Of a DNA stretch of 64,000 nucleotides, positions 43,584-53,152 are shown one piece after another. The DNA is from Oscillospiraceae bacterium (GTDB lineage: Bacteria; Bacillota; Clostridia; Oscillospirales; CAG-272). Both the position numbers and the translations under genes were made by a program. The notes below the pieces were generated by a model. It had not been told where the DNA came from and did not search any database. It saw only the letters and a program-made list of their open reading frames with translations. The DNA is taken from positions 109,998 to 173,997 of the forward strand of contig SVRS01000001.1 of assembly GCA_015064695.1 (NCBI GenBank), given 5' to 3'. Every line of letters starts with the position of its first letter. Within the stretch, counting starts at the first letter, position 1.

Positions 43584-45098
43584 TTAGCCGGCTTGCTTTT
43601 GTGCGACGCGGTCCAGCTTTTTTATGATGGCCAGCAGGGAAGTCCGTGTCTTCTTGGAGACGGCCGTAAAGCGAGAGATCGCATCATTATTTTTACCATT
43701 GACCAGGCTGCGGAGCTCACCCTGGAAACCGGGGAGGCTCATAACGTAAAGAATGCCCGCATCGATGTAGATGCCGTCGATGACTCTTTCCATCATCTCG
43801 GAGGACTGGGGGTCTTGAGCGATCTTGGTGCGGAGGGTGGTCTCGTAGTAGGCAGGCTTAACGATCCTGTAGCTGGCGGAGGCCAGAGCCTCCAGAACCG
43901 CGCTGACCTGATCCAGGCGGGCTCCCGTGACGGTGGTGGGGATGGTGAAGACGGTAAGCTGGTCCTGGAGCAGAGTGTGGTAGTCTTTTTGGATTTCGTC
44001 GTACTTGGGCATGGGGACTACGCCGAATTTCTGAGCCATGTTTCGCATGGAGGAGCGCTCCAGCTCGATGATGCGGAGGGTGGCCATAGCACTATACCCG
44101 GCGGCAAACAGCTCGCGGATGTCATCGTGCTCGGCGCCCATGCCGTGAGGCGTGAAAATACGGCTGGCACCGTCGGTACCGTGGAAGAGGGCGAGGATCT
44201 TTTCAGCAGCGCCGTGAAGCCTATCCATATCCAGCACGACCTCGTACAGACCGTCGGCATCCTTCCGGATAATATCCAACTGGCAGGAGCTCCAGTAGGC
44301 ATCGATGCTGGCCATACCGCCGCTGGCGAAGCCGTACACGTCACCCTGATCGTCCTGGATGCCGTTGCCGTCGTCGCGATGGAAAACGGGGACCAGGGAG
44401 ATCTGCTTATCCAGGGTCCAGGTACCGTCCTCCACGTATTTGTAGAGGTAGGGTTGGCCGGCATCCATGAACAGGTTCTGGTTGAATACGGTCACGAAGG
44501 CAAAGCGGTAGGTGGAGATGAGGGCATCGCCGGTGGCGACGTACTGGGCATCGTCGTATTCCACTACCTCATTGAAGCCGGGAGTCCACCAGCTTTGGTT
44601 GAAATCCAAATAGCGGGTATTCCGCAGGTTCACGAAGGTACCGTTCAGGGTCTCGGGGAGGGTGGTATAGCAGGCGGAGGCGGCCAGGTCATATTCCTGC
44701 GTGCCCGCCCTGACGGCGGTAGCCACCTTATTGACGACGACGGAGGCATCGGCGCTGTCATCCAGAATGCTATTGATCTTGATGTTCAGCCGCTGCTCGA
44801 CGGCCTTATTGCGCTCAAAGATGGAGTCGTTCACGGGATCGCTGTTGAGGGCACTGACCGAGATTTCGCCTCGGGTCCAGCCCTCGTAGTCGCGGCTGAT
44901 GACGGTGATCGTCTCGCCGCCGTAGCTCAGGTCGGCGGGGAGATTATCAGTCGGCTCGTTTTCTCCATCGGTGGAGCCGGTGGACTGGCCGGGATTTTGT
45001 GTTCCTGCGGGGAGATCGTCGCCGTTGGCACAGGCGGCCAAAGAGCCGGTCAGCATGAGGGTCGCCAGGACAGCGGATAGGGCTCGCTTGAACTTCAT
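43584..45098 (-). CDS. Extracellular solute-binding-like lipoprotein (paralogue 3)
   Basis: LMLTGSLAACANG lipobox; NDSIFERNK, AVRAGTQEYDL, GVVPMPKYDE. Confidence 0.82.
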   Translation of the reverse strand: MKFKRALSAVLATLMLTGSLAACANGDDLPAGTQNPGQSTGSTDGENEPTDNLPADLSYGGETITVISRDYEGWTRGEISVSALNSDPVNDSIFERNKAVEQRLNIKINSILDDSADASVVVNKVATAVRAGTQEYDLAASACYTTLPETLNGTFVNLRNTRYLDFNQSWWTPGFNEVVEYDDAQYVATGDALISTYRFAFVTVFNQNLFMDAGQPYLYKYVEDGTWTLDKQISLVPVFHRDDGNGIQDDQGDVYGFASGGMASIDAYWSSCQLDIIRKDADGLYEVVLDMDRLHGAAEKILALFHGTDGASRIFTPHGMGAEHDDIRELFAAGYSAMATLRIIELERSSMRNMAQKFGVVPMPKYDEIQKDYHTLLQDQLTVFTIPTTVTGARLDQVSAVLEALASASYRIVKPAYYETTLRTKIAQDPQSSEMMERVIDGIYIDAGILYVMSLPGFQGELRSLVNGKNNDAISRFTAVSKKTRTSLLAIIKKLDRVAQKQAG

Positions 45099-45197
45099 GT
45101 GAAACCTCCTGTATGGTGGATTGATATATCACAAAGTCGAGGTGCTCTGTCAAGGGCAATATTGCCCGGCTCAGGGGGGCAAGGTAACGGTCGTTGA

Positions 45198-46874
45198 TCA
45201 TTGTACGGCTTCGGCAATCAGCTCGTCGATTCTCGCGCGGATGGCCAGCATGGTATCGGCGGAGCGGGCGCAGCGGGAGAATTTCAGCTCCTCGCCGAAG
45301 ATGCCCTCGATCTCGGCCACCACGCGGTCCTTACCGTAGAAGGATTCGCAGAGCTTCATGGCGCGGATGTCCTCCAGGGCCTCGTGGAAGACAATGATGC
45401 GGGTAGATTCGTAGGCGGTACCGTCCTGGGCGGGGTAGACCGAGCAGGTGTCTCCTGCGGGGACCCAATAATCGCCGCAGGAATCGGCGAAGGGGTTGAC
45501 GGTATCCACCGAGTGCATATTGTTGTAGAAGTTGTAGCCCCACTGGAGGAAGCCTGCGATGTCATACTTGTACATCTGCATGCCGATGGAGCGGTTGCGC
45601 CAGGCAGGCATGGCTATGAGGCGGTTGGACACGTCCAGGCACTGACCGCTGCAATAGTAGGTCCACAATCCGGGAACCTGCCCCTCGATGAAGGGCTCGA
45701 TGCGGCTGTTGGAGGGGATGGGGGTTTTGACAACACCCTGACGGTAGAATTCGTAGTTGGACAGGGCGTCCATAATGGTGTAGTCGGCCAGGATGTCGTC
45801 AACAACGGCCTTGGACCTCTGATACTGCTCAAGCTGATCCAGACCCGGCTCGTCGGAGACGTGGAAGAAGCAACGCTTGTCATTGCCGCTCTTCTTCAGG
45901 TGACACAGGAGGGCAGGGAGCATGGTGCGGAGAAAGTGGGTGTAGTCCTCGCCCGTGGCGTCGGTATCCCAGCCGAAGATGCGCTTATATTCGCTCGTGC
46001 CGTCGGGGGCTTGCACCGTAGCCATGACCTTGGGGGCATGACGGGCGCCCCACTGGGTAAAGAGGTGGGAAATCTCCATGTAGGGAATGTCCAGGCGGTC
46101 ACACATATCTACCCAGCGGTCCACCTTGTCAAAGCCGAAGATATAGTCCCCATCGGGGGTGACGGTCACGTCCAGAAGCTGGGTGGTGGTGCGCTCGCCT
46201 CCCTCGCGGGTATCCAGGGGCGGGGTAAGGATGGGGGTGAGGAGGAGGGTGATTCCGTTCTTACGGGCGGTGCGGGCGAAATTCTCCACGATCTCCCAAT
46301 GGCGTTCCGACCAGGGCTCGCAGTTGTAGTAGTTGGCCAGGCAGTCGCAATGGAACCACTGGGTGACGTACACGGTCTGGGGGGGCAGCTCGGCGTTGAC
46401 CATTTCGATGGTGAGGGTCTCGGCGGAGACGGTGTCCTCGCCGTTCATGAGCTTGACGGTAACGGTATAGGTGCCCGCGGGGACGGCTCCTTGAGGATCG
46501 AAGTCGATCCAAATGGCGCGGAGCTGACTGCGGATAACCTGGACGGTGGCACCGTAGTGGAGGGGCTGGAGCCAGTCGGGGTAGAGGCCGGGGGCCTTGG
46601 AGAGGTAGTTGTCGTCGGGAATATGGGGGTCGACGGGGTGGGAGACGGGCACCAGCTCTACGGTGCGGGCGGTGACGTAGTCTGCGGGCAATCCCTCGAT
46701 AACGAGGGTCAGCATGGCACGATGGGAGGGCTCGTCGGGGGTGGCGGTGTGGAAGAGCTGGAAGGAGAGACGCTGGTTCTTCATCATGCGGATGAAGGAG
46801 AGGGGGGCGAAATTCTCAATGGAATCCTGCAGGAAGGGCTTTTCCAGGGATGAGACGAGCTTGGTTCGGATCAT
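45198..46874 (-). CDS. DUF4091 domain protein (glycoside-hydrolase-like)
   Basis: ENFARTARKNGITLLLTPILTPPLDT...FHVSDEPGLDQLEQY...GFLQWGYNFYN pattern. Confidence 0.8.
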   Translation of the reverse strand: MIRTKLVSSLEKPFLQDSIENFAPLSFIRMMKNQRLSFQLFHTATPDEPSHRAMLTLVIEGLPADYVTARTVELVPVSHPVDPHIPDDNYLSKAPGLYPDWLQPLHYGATVQVIRSQLRAIWIDFDPQGAVPAGTYTVTVKLMNGEDTVSAETLTIEMVNAELPPQTVYVTQWFHCDCLANYYNCEPWSERHWEIVENFARTARKNGITLLLTPILTPPLDTREGGERTTTQLLDVTVTPDGDYIFGFDKVDRWVDMCDRLDIPYMEISHLFTQWGARHAPKVMATVQAPDGTSEYKRIFGWDTDATGEDYTHFLRTMLPALLCHLKKSGNDKRCFFHVSDEPGLDQLEQYQRSKAVVDDILADYTIMDALSNYEFYRQGVVKTPIPSNSRIEPFIEGQVPGLWTYYCSGQCLDVSNRLIAMPAWRNRSIGMQMYKYDIAGFLQWGYNFYNNMHSVDTVNPFADSCGDYWVPAGDTCSVYPAQDGTAYESTRIIVFHEALEDIRAMKLCESFYGKDRVVAEIEGIFGEELKFSRCARSADTMLAIRARIDELIAEAVQ

Positions 46875-46903
46875 GGCGGATGATTCCTTTCTGTTTTATT
46901 GTT

Positions 46904-48907
46904 TTATTGCAGGGTAATGCTCTTGATAAAGATGGTATCGCCATCGTCGGCGGCGCCGAAGTAATCCAGGCGAATGCCGTGGATATCGCCGGTCCAGAAG
47001 CTCAGCTCAGAGAGGTTCAAGGTCAGGGTGTGGTACTGTCCGTCGGCGTAGATCGTGCCGCCGATCGATTTGCCGCCGGTGGCGGTTTTGATGTCACCGG
47101 TCATGAGGAACAGCTCCATGTAGTTGGTTTCCCGACTGTTGGAGGTGGGGCACATGTAGGTGATCTCAATGGAGGAATAGTCCTCGGCGGTGTAGGTGGT
47201 GGGCGCCAGGGTGTAGTCGATCATGAGCTGGGGGTCGGAGCCGTTTCCGTCGATGACGAGCTTCATGGCCTGTTCGACCACGTCATGCTCGCCCATCAGA
47301 ACGGTGCAGGTATCCTGATTGGAAAAATCCAAACGGATCATGTCGCCTACCTCGTCGGGGAAGCGCTTGGTTTTGCCGAAGCGGTCGTCGTTCAAGTCGG
47401 GGTTGGTGGAGAAATCCTTGTGGGCGGTAAAGATTTCGCGGATCTGTGCAACGCTGCCCGTGGCGAGGAGGTAATCGTATTCCAGAGACTCAAAGGAAAC
47501 CAATTTGACGGCGCGGGAGGCCGAGATGTAGTTGCAGGGGCCGCCGCTTGCCTCCTTGGTTCCGTCGTACAGGAGACGTCCGCCGAGATAGGTGTCAATG
47601 TTGGGCACGTAGATACCCATGCCGAAATCGTCCTGGGCGTTGTACCAGGCGCACCAGGTTTCGGAGTTGGATTTGCGGTAATGGGTACGGGCTATAGGCT
47701 CGCCCGCGTTGGAGGAGCCCCAAAAGCCCAGATCGTGGTAGTAGGACAGCTCGTCACCCGTCCAGGGACGGATGCCCTCGTAGCAGACGTAGTCGCCCAG
47801 GTAGCTGACGGTGTAAAAGGCGGGCAGCTCCTGGTCGCCGTAGGGATGCTCCCAGCCGGAGTAATCCGTGAAGCGGTTTTTGACCTCCACGTAGTCCTCG
47901 TGGAGGATGTAGCGATTTTCCATATAGCTCGGGGTGATCTGACCGTCCAAAGCCCAGTCCTGTGGTTGGGCCTTGACGTAGATCTCATTTTCGGATATGA
48001 CGAAATCGATCAATCGGCTTTTGTTCTTATACTGGTCGCCGCCCTGAACGGGGTTATACTTCCAGTCGCGATTGTCGTAGTGACCGTCGGCCTCGTAGCC
48101 GCCCTCAAAGGGGAAGGTACCGTAGTAGGATTGCTGAATGAGGCGGCCCTCGTCGAAGGTGTTGACGAGATTGGTGAGCCCGTCTATTGAGCAGCTTTTA
48201 TCTTCCAGATGACTGATGGCTCCGCCCCAGCCCAGGGAGATGCCCAGCTTCAACCGCTGGTTTTCCAGAAAGACGGTGGCGTTGGCTGCCAGCGACGGAA
48301 CGTCGGTCTGCTCAATGGATATGTCCGTCAGGGTGAAGGTGGTGGTTTCCTCGGTGCAGGCGGCAACGGTCATAGCGGTGAGTCTGCGACGGTGCCTGCC
48401 CTCCAGGAAATCGGGAACAACGGCGGAGAAGGTATCGTCGCCTGCCTCCAGGAAATAGGAATCCTTTTCGGTGGAACCCACCGAAAGGGCGATCTGCAGA
48501 GGTTGATCCGAGGTGTAGTCCATGGTGAAGCGGTTAAACTTGGTGTTCAGAGCCTCGTCGGTCATGGTGACGGTCAGCTCCCCCGAGAAGGTGACCGACC
48601 CTGTTGCGGAATCGATGCTATCGTAGCCTGCAAGGTCATAGGACAACCCCGTGGGGGTCACGACGTGGGCGGTATCTCCGTTTACGGTGACCTCAAAGGA
48701 GGCGGCGGGATCGGTTTCGGACTCCGTATCGGTTTCGGTATCCGTCTCGGTGTCGGTTTCGCCGGCCTGCGTGTCGGCGGAGGTGGTTGCCGAGGTGGCG
48801 GCGTTGGTGGTATCGGGATTTCCGCCATCCGGCTTTTGGCAGGAGGTGGAGGCGGTCAGCAGGAGAGCGGCCAGCAGGATCGAGGTGACGCGATTGGTGT
48901 ATTTCAT
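46904..48907 (-). CDS. Large secreted lipoprotein of unknown function (paralogue A), with (E/D)T linker and C-terminal CBM-like domain
   Basis: MKYTNRVTSILLAALLLTASTSCQK lipobox; LKLGISLGWGGAISHLEDK...FWTGDIHGIRLDYFGAADDGDTIFIKSITLQ. Confidence 0.8.
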   Translation of the reverse strand: MKYTNRVTSILLAALLLTASTSCQKPDGGNPDTTNAATSATTSADTQAGETDTETDTETDTESETDPAASFEVTVNGDTAHVVTPTGLSYDLAGYDSIDSATGSVTFSGELTVTMTDEALNTKFNRFTMDYTSDQPLQIALSVGSTEKDSYFLEAGDDTFSAVVPDFLEGRHRRRLTAMTVAACTEETTTFTLTDISIEQTDVPSLAANATVFLENQRLKLGISLGWGGAISHLEDKSCSIDGLTNLVNTFDEGRLIQQSYYGTFPFEGGYEADGHYDNRDWKYNPVQGGDQYKNKSRLIDFVISENEIYVKAQPQDWALDGQITPSYMENRYILHEDYVEVKNRFTDYSGWEHPYGDQELPAFYTVSYLGDYVCYEGIRPWTGDELSYYHDLGFWGSSNAGEPIARTHYRKSNSETWCAWYNAQDDFGMGIYVPNIDTYLGGRLLYDGTKEASGGPCNYISASRAVKLVSFESLEYDYLLATGSVAQIREIFTAHKDFSTNPDLNDDRFGKTKRFPDEVGDMIRLDFSNQDTCTVLMGEHDVVEQAMKLVIDGNGSDPQLMIDYTLAPTTYTAEDYSSIEITYMCPTSNSRETNYMELFLMTGDIKTATGGKSIGGTIYADGQYHTLTLNLSELSFWTGDIHGIRLDYFGAADDGDTIFIKSITLQ

Positions 48908-48937
48908 ACGTGATGCTCCTTATGGTGTATTGACTTC

Positions 48938-48966
48938 AGTATAGCATATTTCGATAGGGAAGTCAA
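48938..48966 (-). promoter_or_regulatory. Promoter of the 46904..48907 gene
   Basis: TTGACT-17 nt-TATACT with TGC extended -10. Confidence 0.75.
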
Positions 48967-48994
48967 GGGGGATTTGTGATCTTGAACAAGAAAA

Positions 48995-49028
48995 GCCGAA
49001 ACCGTCGAAAAAAAGTGACGGTTTCGGC
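48995..49028 (-). terminator. Hairpin terminator after the 49037 gene
   Basis: GCCGAAACCGTC...GACGGTTTCGGC. Confidence 0.7.
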
Positions 49029-49036
49029 AAAATTGG

Positions 49037-51082
49037 TTATGCGAGGGTGATGCTTTTGATGTAGATGACGTCGCCTATGGCGGAAGCGCCCTCAAAGAAA
49101 TCGAAGCGGATCTGATGGATGTCGCCTGTCCAGAAGGTGCAATCGGAGAGATCGGCTTCCAGGGTATGGAACTGGCCGTCTGCCGTAATGTTCACGCTGA
49201 AGTAGGCCTCGGGGGTGGCGTAATGGTAATCACCCGCGCTGAGGAACAGACCGAATTGATAAGAGTCGGCGGAATTGGTAGCGGGGATCATATATTCGAT
49301 CTTCACGGTCTTGTAGGTGTCGGCGGAAAGCGCCTCGGAGTAGGGAACGGTGAAGTTCGGGTCTCCGCCCAGGGTACATAAGGTCATGGCCCCCTGTTCT
49401 GCGTCGTAGAAAAGCTCGGTGGAGCCGTTGGGCGAGATGTGCTTGCCGTTGAACTCCTTAGTCAGATCCAGATTCTCCGAGATGGGATCGGCCTGAGGAA
49501 TGGGCTCGCCGTATTTATACTCGTTATAGGTAGCGGAGCGGTCGGTGATACGGCCCGACGAGTTGTTTCGGTTCAGATCCGCGTTGTCGGCGAAATCCTT
49601 ATGCTGAGTAAAGAGGTCGCGGATGCCCTGCAGGGAGCCGGTGGTGATGAGGTAGCTGTATTCCAGCGCCTCAAAGGAGGTGAGCTTGAGGTGCTTTAGG
49701 GGGGCTACATAGTTACAGGGATTCAATTTGGAAACGGGGGTTCCGTCGTAGAGAAATCGGCCTGCCAGGTGGGTATCTACGTTGGGGACGAACAGGCCGA
49801 TGCCAAAGTCGTCCTCGGTATTGGTCCACGCGCACCAGGTCTCGGTGTTGCTTTCTCTGAGACCGAAGCAGCCTCTCTCCGGCCCTGCCCAGAAGGACAG
49901 ATCGTCACGGTAGGACAGGGTATCCCCCGTCCAGGGCTTGGTGCCGTTGTAGAAGGAGAAGGTGCCGAGGTAGCTGACCGTGTAGAAGGCGGGAAGCTCC
50001 TGAGAGCGGATATTGTGCTCCCAGCCCGAAAAGTCCACGAAGCGGTTGTCTACCTGTACGCGGTCGTCGTACACGGTGTAGGTGTTTTCCATGTAGGCGG
50101 GGGCAATATCCACGCCGGCCGACCAGTCGCAGGGCTGGGACTTGACGTAAGCCGAGGCGTCGGTCACGACCACATCGATGATGCGGCTATGGCCTCCCTT
50201 GACGTCGCCGCCCTGGACGGGATTATAGCACCAAAGGGTATCGCCGTAGTAGCCGGGGGTATACTCGTCGGTTTTGGGATCGCTGTAGTAGGACTGCTGG
50301 ATCATGCGGCCGGGGTCGTACTCGTTGATGAGGTTTTTCAGCCGCGTATGGTTGTCCTGCTTATCCTCCAGGTAGGTGATGCCGCCGCCCCAATTCATGC
50401 GGATGCCCACCTTGAAGCGATCGTTTTCCAGGTAGTATACGTTTTTGCGGTCGCTTTTGTAAATGGGGTGTTCTTCGGTCTGAAGAACGCACAGGGCGAA
50501 ATCGGCGGATTGGTCGTTACAGGTCTCCAACTGCATGGAAGCGATGCGGATGCCCATTTTGCCGTCCAGGTATTGGCCGATCACGCAGGAGAAGGTATTC
50601 GTCCCTGCTTCCAGATAGAAATCATCGGTGACCGAGGCGCCGTCGATCTCGTAGGTGATGGTGCCGTACAGGGGCTGGGTGGATACGTAGCCCATGATGA
50701 AGCGGTTGAAGCTCTCTGCCGTATCGGCGGGGTCGAAGGTCAGGGTCAAGCCCTTGGTAAAGGTCAGCAGGTTATTCCGGGCGGACGTGTAGCCCGTGGC
50801 GGTATAGGAAAGACCGTCCTCATGGGTGACGGCGGCGGAGTCCTGCGCCTCGGTTACGGTTACGGAGGGGGTGAAGGACAGTTGGGTGGGCTCGGCTTTG
50901 ATGCTGGGGGGTGCGTCGGTCATAGCTGAGGTCTCCTCTTGACTTGAAGATTCGGTTGCTTCGGCTTGCGTGTCGTCGCCCTCGGTGGTGGCGGTTCCGT
51001 TACCCTTGCCCGTACAGGCCACAGAGCTTGTCAGCAGGAGGGTAGCCAGAAGCAGAGCGGAGAGCCTGCGCGTGTGTTTCAT
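49037..51082 (-). CDS. Large secreted lipoprotein of unknown function (paralogue B)
   Basis: LLLTSSVACTGKG lipobox; VGIRMNWGGGITYLEDKQDNHTRLKNLINEYDPGRMIQQSYYSD...FWTGDIHQIRFDFF; parallels 46904..48907 along its length. Confidence 0.8.
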   Translation of the reverse strand: MKHTRRLSALLLATLLLTSSVACTGKGNGTATTEGDDTQAEATESSSQEETSAMTDAPPSIKAEPTQLSFTPSVTVTEAQDSAAVTHEDGLSYTATGYTSARNNLLTFTKGLTLTFDPADTAESFNRFIMGYVSTQPLYGTITYEIDGASVTDDFYLEAGTNTFSCVIGQYLDGKMGIRIASMQLETCNDQSADFALCVLQTEEHPIYKSDRKNVYYLENDRFKVGIRMNWGGGITYLEDKQDNHTRLKNLINEYDPGRMIQQSYYSDPKTDEYTPGYYGDTLWCYNPVQGGDVKGGHSRIIDVVVTDASAYVKSQPCDWSAGVDIAPAYMENTYTVYDDRVQVDNRFVDFSGWEHNIRSQELPAFYTVSYLGTFSFYNGTKPWTGDTLSYRDDLSFWAGPERGCFGLRESNTETWCAWTNTEDDFGIGLFVPNVDTHLAGRFLYDGTPVSKLNPCNYVAPLKHLKLTSFEALEYSYLITTGSLQGIRDLFTQHKDFADNADLNRNNSSGRITDRSATYNEYKYGEPIPQADPISENLDLTKEFNGKHISPNGSTELFYDAEQGAMTLCTLGGDPNFTVPYSEALSADTYKTVKIEYMIPATNSADSYQFGLFLSAGDYHYATPEAYFSVNITADGQFHTLEADLSDCTFWTGDIHQIRFDFFEGASAIGDVIYIKSITLA

Positions 51083-51100
51083 AGTCCGTACTCCTTTCGG

Positions 51101-52918
51101 TTAGTAGTCCCAATCCCAGTGATCGGGGGGTAAGGCCAGATTGGCTTTTTCGGGGAGCTTAGTGGTGCGCCACTCGTTCCAGTAGACGCCGGCGGCCTCC
51201 ACGTCGGCCACGAATACCTTGGCTACCTCCTCGTTGGGATGGAGCATCAGTTGAATGTAACGCCACTGCAGGCGGGAACGCTGCACGAAGGCCAGCCGAT
51301 CGCCCGCCAACTCTTCGGCCTTATTCCACCACGCGTCGAGGGTCTCCTCCATGGCGCGGTATTTTTCCTCGGGGACCAGGTCGAAGGGATTGGAGCGGAT
51401 GCTCGAATGAGCCGAGGCGGCCTCGCCGCAGACGTAGTCGATGTACGCACGAATATACATCCAGCCATCGCCGTAGTAGGCCTTCAGGAATTCGTCCATG
51501 TGTTGATAGTAGGTGGCTGCGGTCATGTAGGGATCCATCATGAGCTTGGCCAGCAGATACTGACGAAGCTCTCCGAACTCACCCGATGCGGAGGAGAAAT
51601 TACCCTGGGGGAACATCCCCTTTACGCCATGGTCGGCAAAAAAGCGCATATTGTCCCGAAGCACGTTGAAGTTGGGGTAGGTGGGGATGTAGTAGCTGAA
51701 ATTGGCGGTATAGTCCCAAATGTAGATGCGGTCGCAGATCTCGTTCCACGCCAACAGATCCTGCACGAAGGCGGCGTTGACCTCGCAGGTGGGGTCGGAC
51801 ATGGGATGCATCCAGCAGCACTCAATGGAACAAAGACGGATGCAGACGTTGGGGAGGGGACGAGTCTTGAGGGGGGGCTTGCGGGTGTACTGGTAGGCCA
51901 GGGTGTCAATGACCACGTGGGGGTAGTCCTCGGCAATGTCGGCGGCCACGGCGTTGACGAAGCGGAGCAGGGTGCCGGCGGGGCTCCCTTCCTCGGCATC
52001 GACGGCGGCGCAACGGTCGCAGGTACAGTAATTTTGGTTATCGTTTTGGGAGACCGAGAGGAGTCGGGCGTCGGGGCGGGCGGCCAGTACCTCTCGCACC
52101 TTGGCGATGGTCTTTTCCAGAATGGCCGGATCGGTCAGACAGGGCTGTGCGGAGGAATCGGTGCCGGTCAAGGAGGACAGGGTATGCACGAAGTAGCCTC
52201 CGTAGCTCCAATCGTCGCCCATCTCTGCGGGGATACTGCCCGAATTGCAGTTGATGCCGTTCTTGACGCTCCATGCGGCGTCGGTTTTGGCAGAGAACCA
52301 GTTGTTCTCCCGGAACTCAAAGGCGGGCTGATACGCCTCGTAACCCGTGGTGATCATCATTTTCCCTTCAGGAACCACCTCCAGCTGGGGGGTGAAATAG
52401 CGGATTCCGGCCTGATTCTCCAAAAAACGGTACACGCCGTAGAGCAGACCGCGGCCGTTACCGGCCGTAATGGTTGTGCCGTCGTTATTTTTGCGAAACA
52501 CGGCGATCTTATAGCTGTCTTCCTCCATAGCAGGATCGATTTTGAGCTTGATGCGGTAGCTGTCCTCTTGGATCGTAACCCCCTTCATGCCCAGGTATTT
52601 GGTCAGCTCAGATACCGCGTAGGCCTCCGCGGCGGATTCTCCCGCAACGATGGTGACACTGGAGAGGGAGCGGCCGGCTCCCACTTCGGGCATAGGGTCA
52701 TTGTCGGTTTCGGTTTCGATATCAGTATCGGTTTCGGGAACGGTATCGGTTTCGGTTTCGCCTACGGTTTCCTCCGGGGGCGAGACGGTGGTGACCTCGG
52801 CCGGGGTGTCCTGCCCTACGGTGGTGGCGGTGCCGTCACCCTTGCCCGTACAGGCTACCGAGCCCGTGAGCATGAGGGCGGCCAAAAGCAGGGTGGTGAG
52901 CTTGCGGGGATATTTCAT
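51101..52918 (-). CDS. DUF4838 domain lipoprotein
   Basis: MKYPRKLTTLLLAALMLTGSVACTGKG; AGNGRGLLYGVYRFLENQAGIRYFTP...SVSQNDNQNYCTCDRCAAVDAEEGSPAGTLLRFVNAVAADIAEDYP. Confidence 0.88.
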   Translation of the reverse strand: MKYPRKLTTLLLAALMLTGSVACTGKGDGTATTVGQDTPAEVTTVSPPEETVGETETDTVPETDTDIETETDNDPMPEVGAGRSLSSVTIVAGESAAEAYAVSELTKYLGMKGVTIQEDSYRIKLKIDPAMEEDSYKIAVFRKNNDGTTITAGNGRGLLYGVYRFLENQAGIRYFTPQLEVVPEGKMMITTGYEAYQPAFEFRENNWFSAKTDAAWSVKNGINCNSGSIPAEMGDDWSYGGYFVHTLSSLTGTDSSAQPCLTDPAILEKTIAKVREVLAARPDARLLSVSQNDNQNYCTCDRCAAVDAEEGSPAGTLLRFVNAVAADIAEDYPHVVIDTLAYQYTRKPPLKTRPLPNVCIRLCSIECCWMHPMSDPTCEVNAAFVQDLLAWNEICDRIYIWDYTANFSYYIPTYPNFNVLRDNMRFFADHGVKGMFPQGNFSSASGEFGELRQYLLAKLMMDPYMTAATYYQHMDEFLKAYYGDGWMYIRAYIDYVCGEAASAHSSIRSNPFDLVPEEKYRAMEETLDAWWNKAEELAGDRLAFVQRSRLQWRYIQLMLHPNEEVAKVFVADVEAAGVYWNEWRTTKLPEKANLALPPDHWDWDY

Positions 52919-52958
52919 AGCTGTTATTCTCCTTGGAAGCAGATTGGTGGTTGGGTTC

Positions 52959-52987
52959 AGTATAGCATATTTTGACAGGGAAGTCAA
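52959..52987 (-). promoter_or_regulatory. Promoter of the DUF4838 operon
   Basis: TTGACT-17 nt-TATACT with TGC extended -10; close copy of 48938..48966. Confidence 0.75.
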
Positions 52988-53152
52988 GAGGTTATACCCG
53001 ATTTGGGGGATTTTTGGAGGGCTTTTGTGTCAACATATACAAAAACATACCGTGCGCCTTTGTGTAATATCGTTTTTTTCAATCTTTTCAAAATCCGTCG
53101 GATGTGGTATAATAAGATGTTAAATTTGTAATCCCGTAATTTATAAAGAAGG

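Noticed and set aside
45201-46853. 550-aa + strand ORF antisense to DUF4091, and similar long antisense ORFs at 42-45 kb and 51-53 kb
   Set aside because: Mirror-strand artefacts; the reverse-strand products have recognisable lipoboxes and domains.
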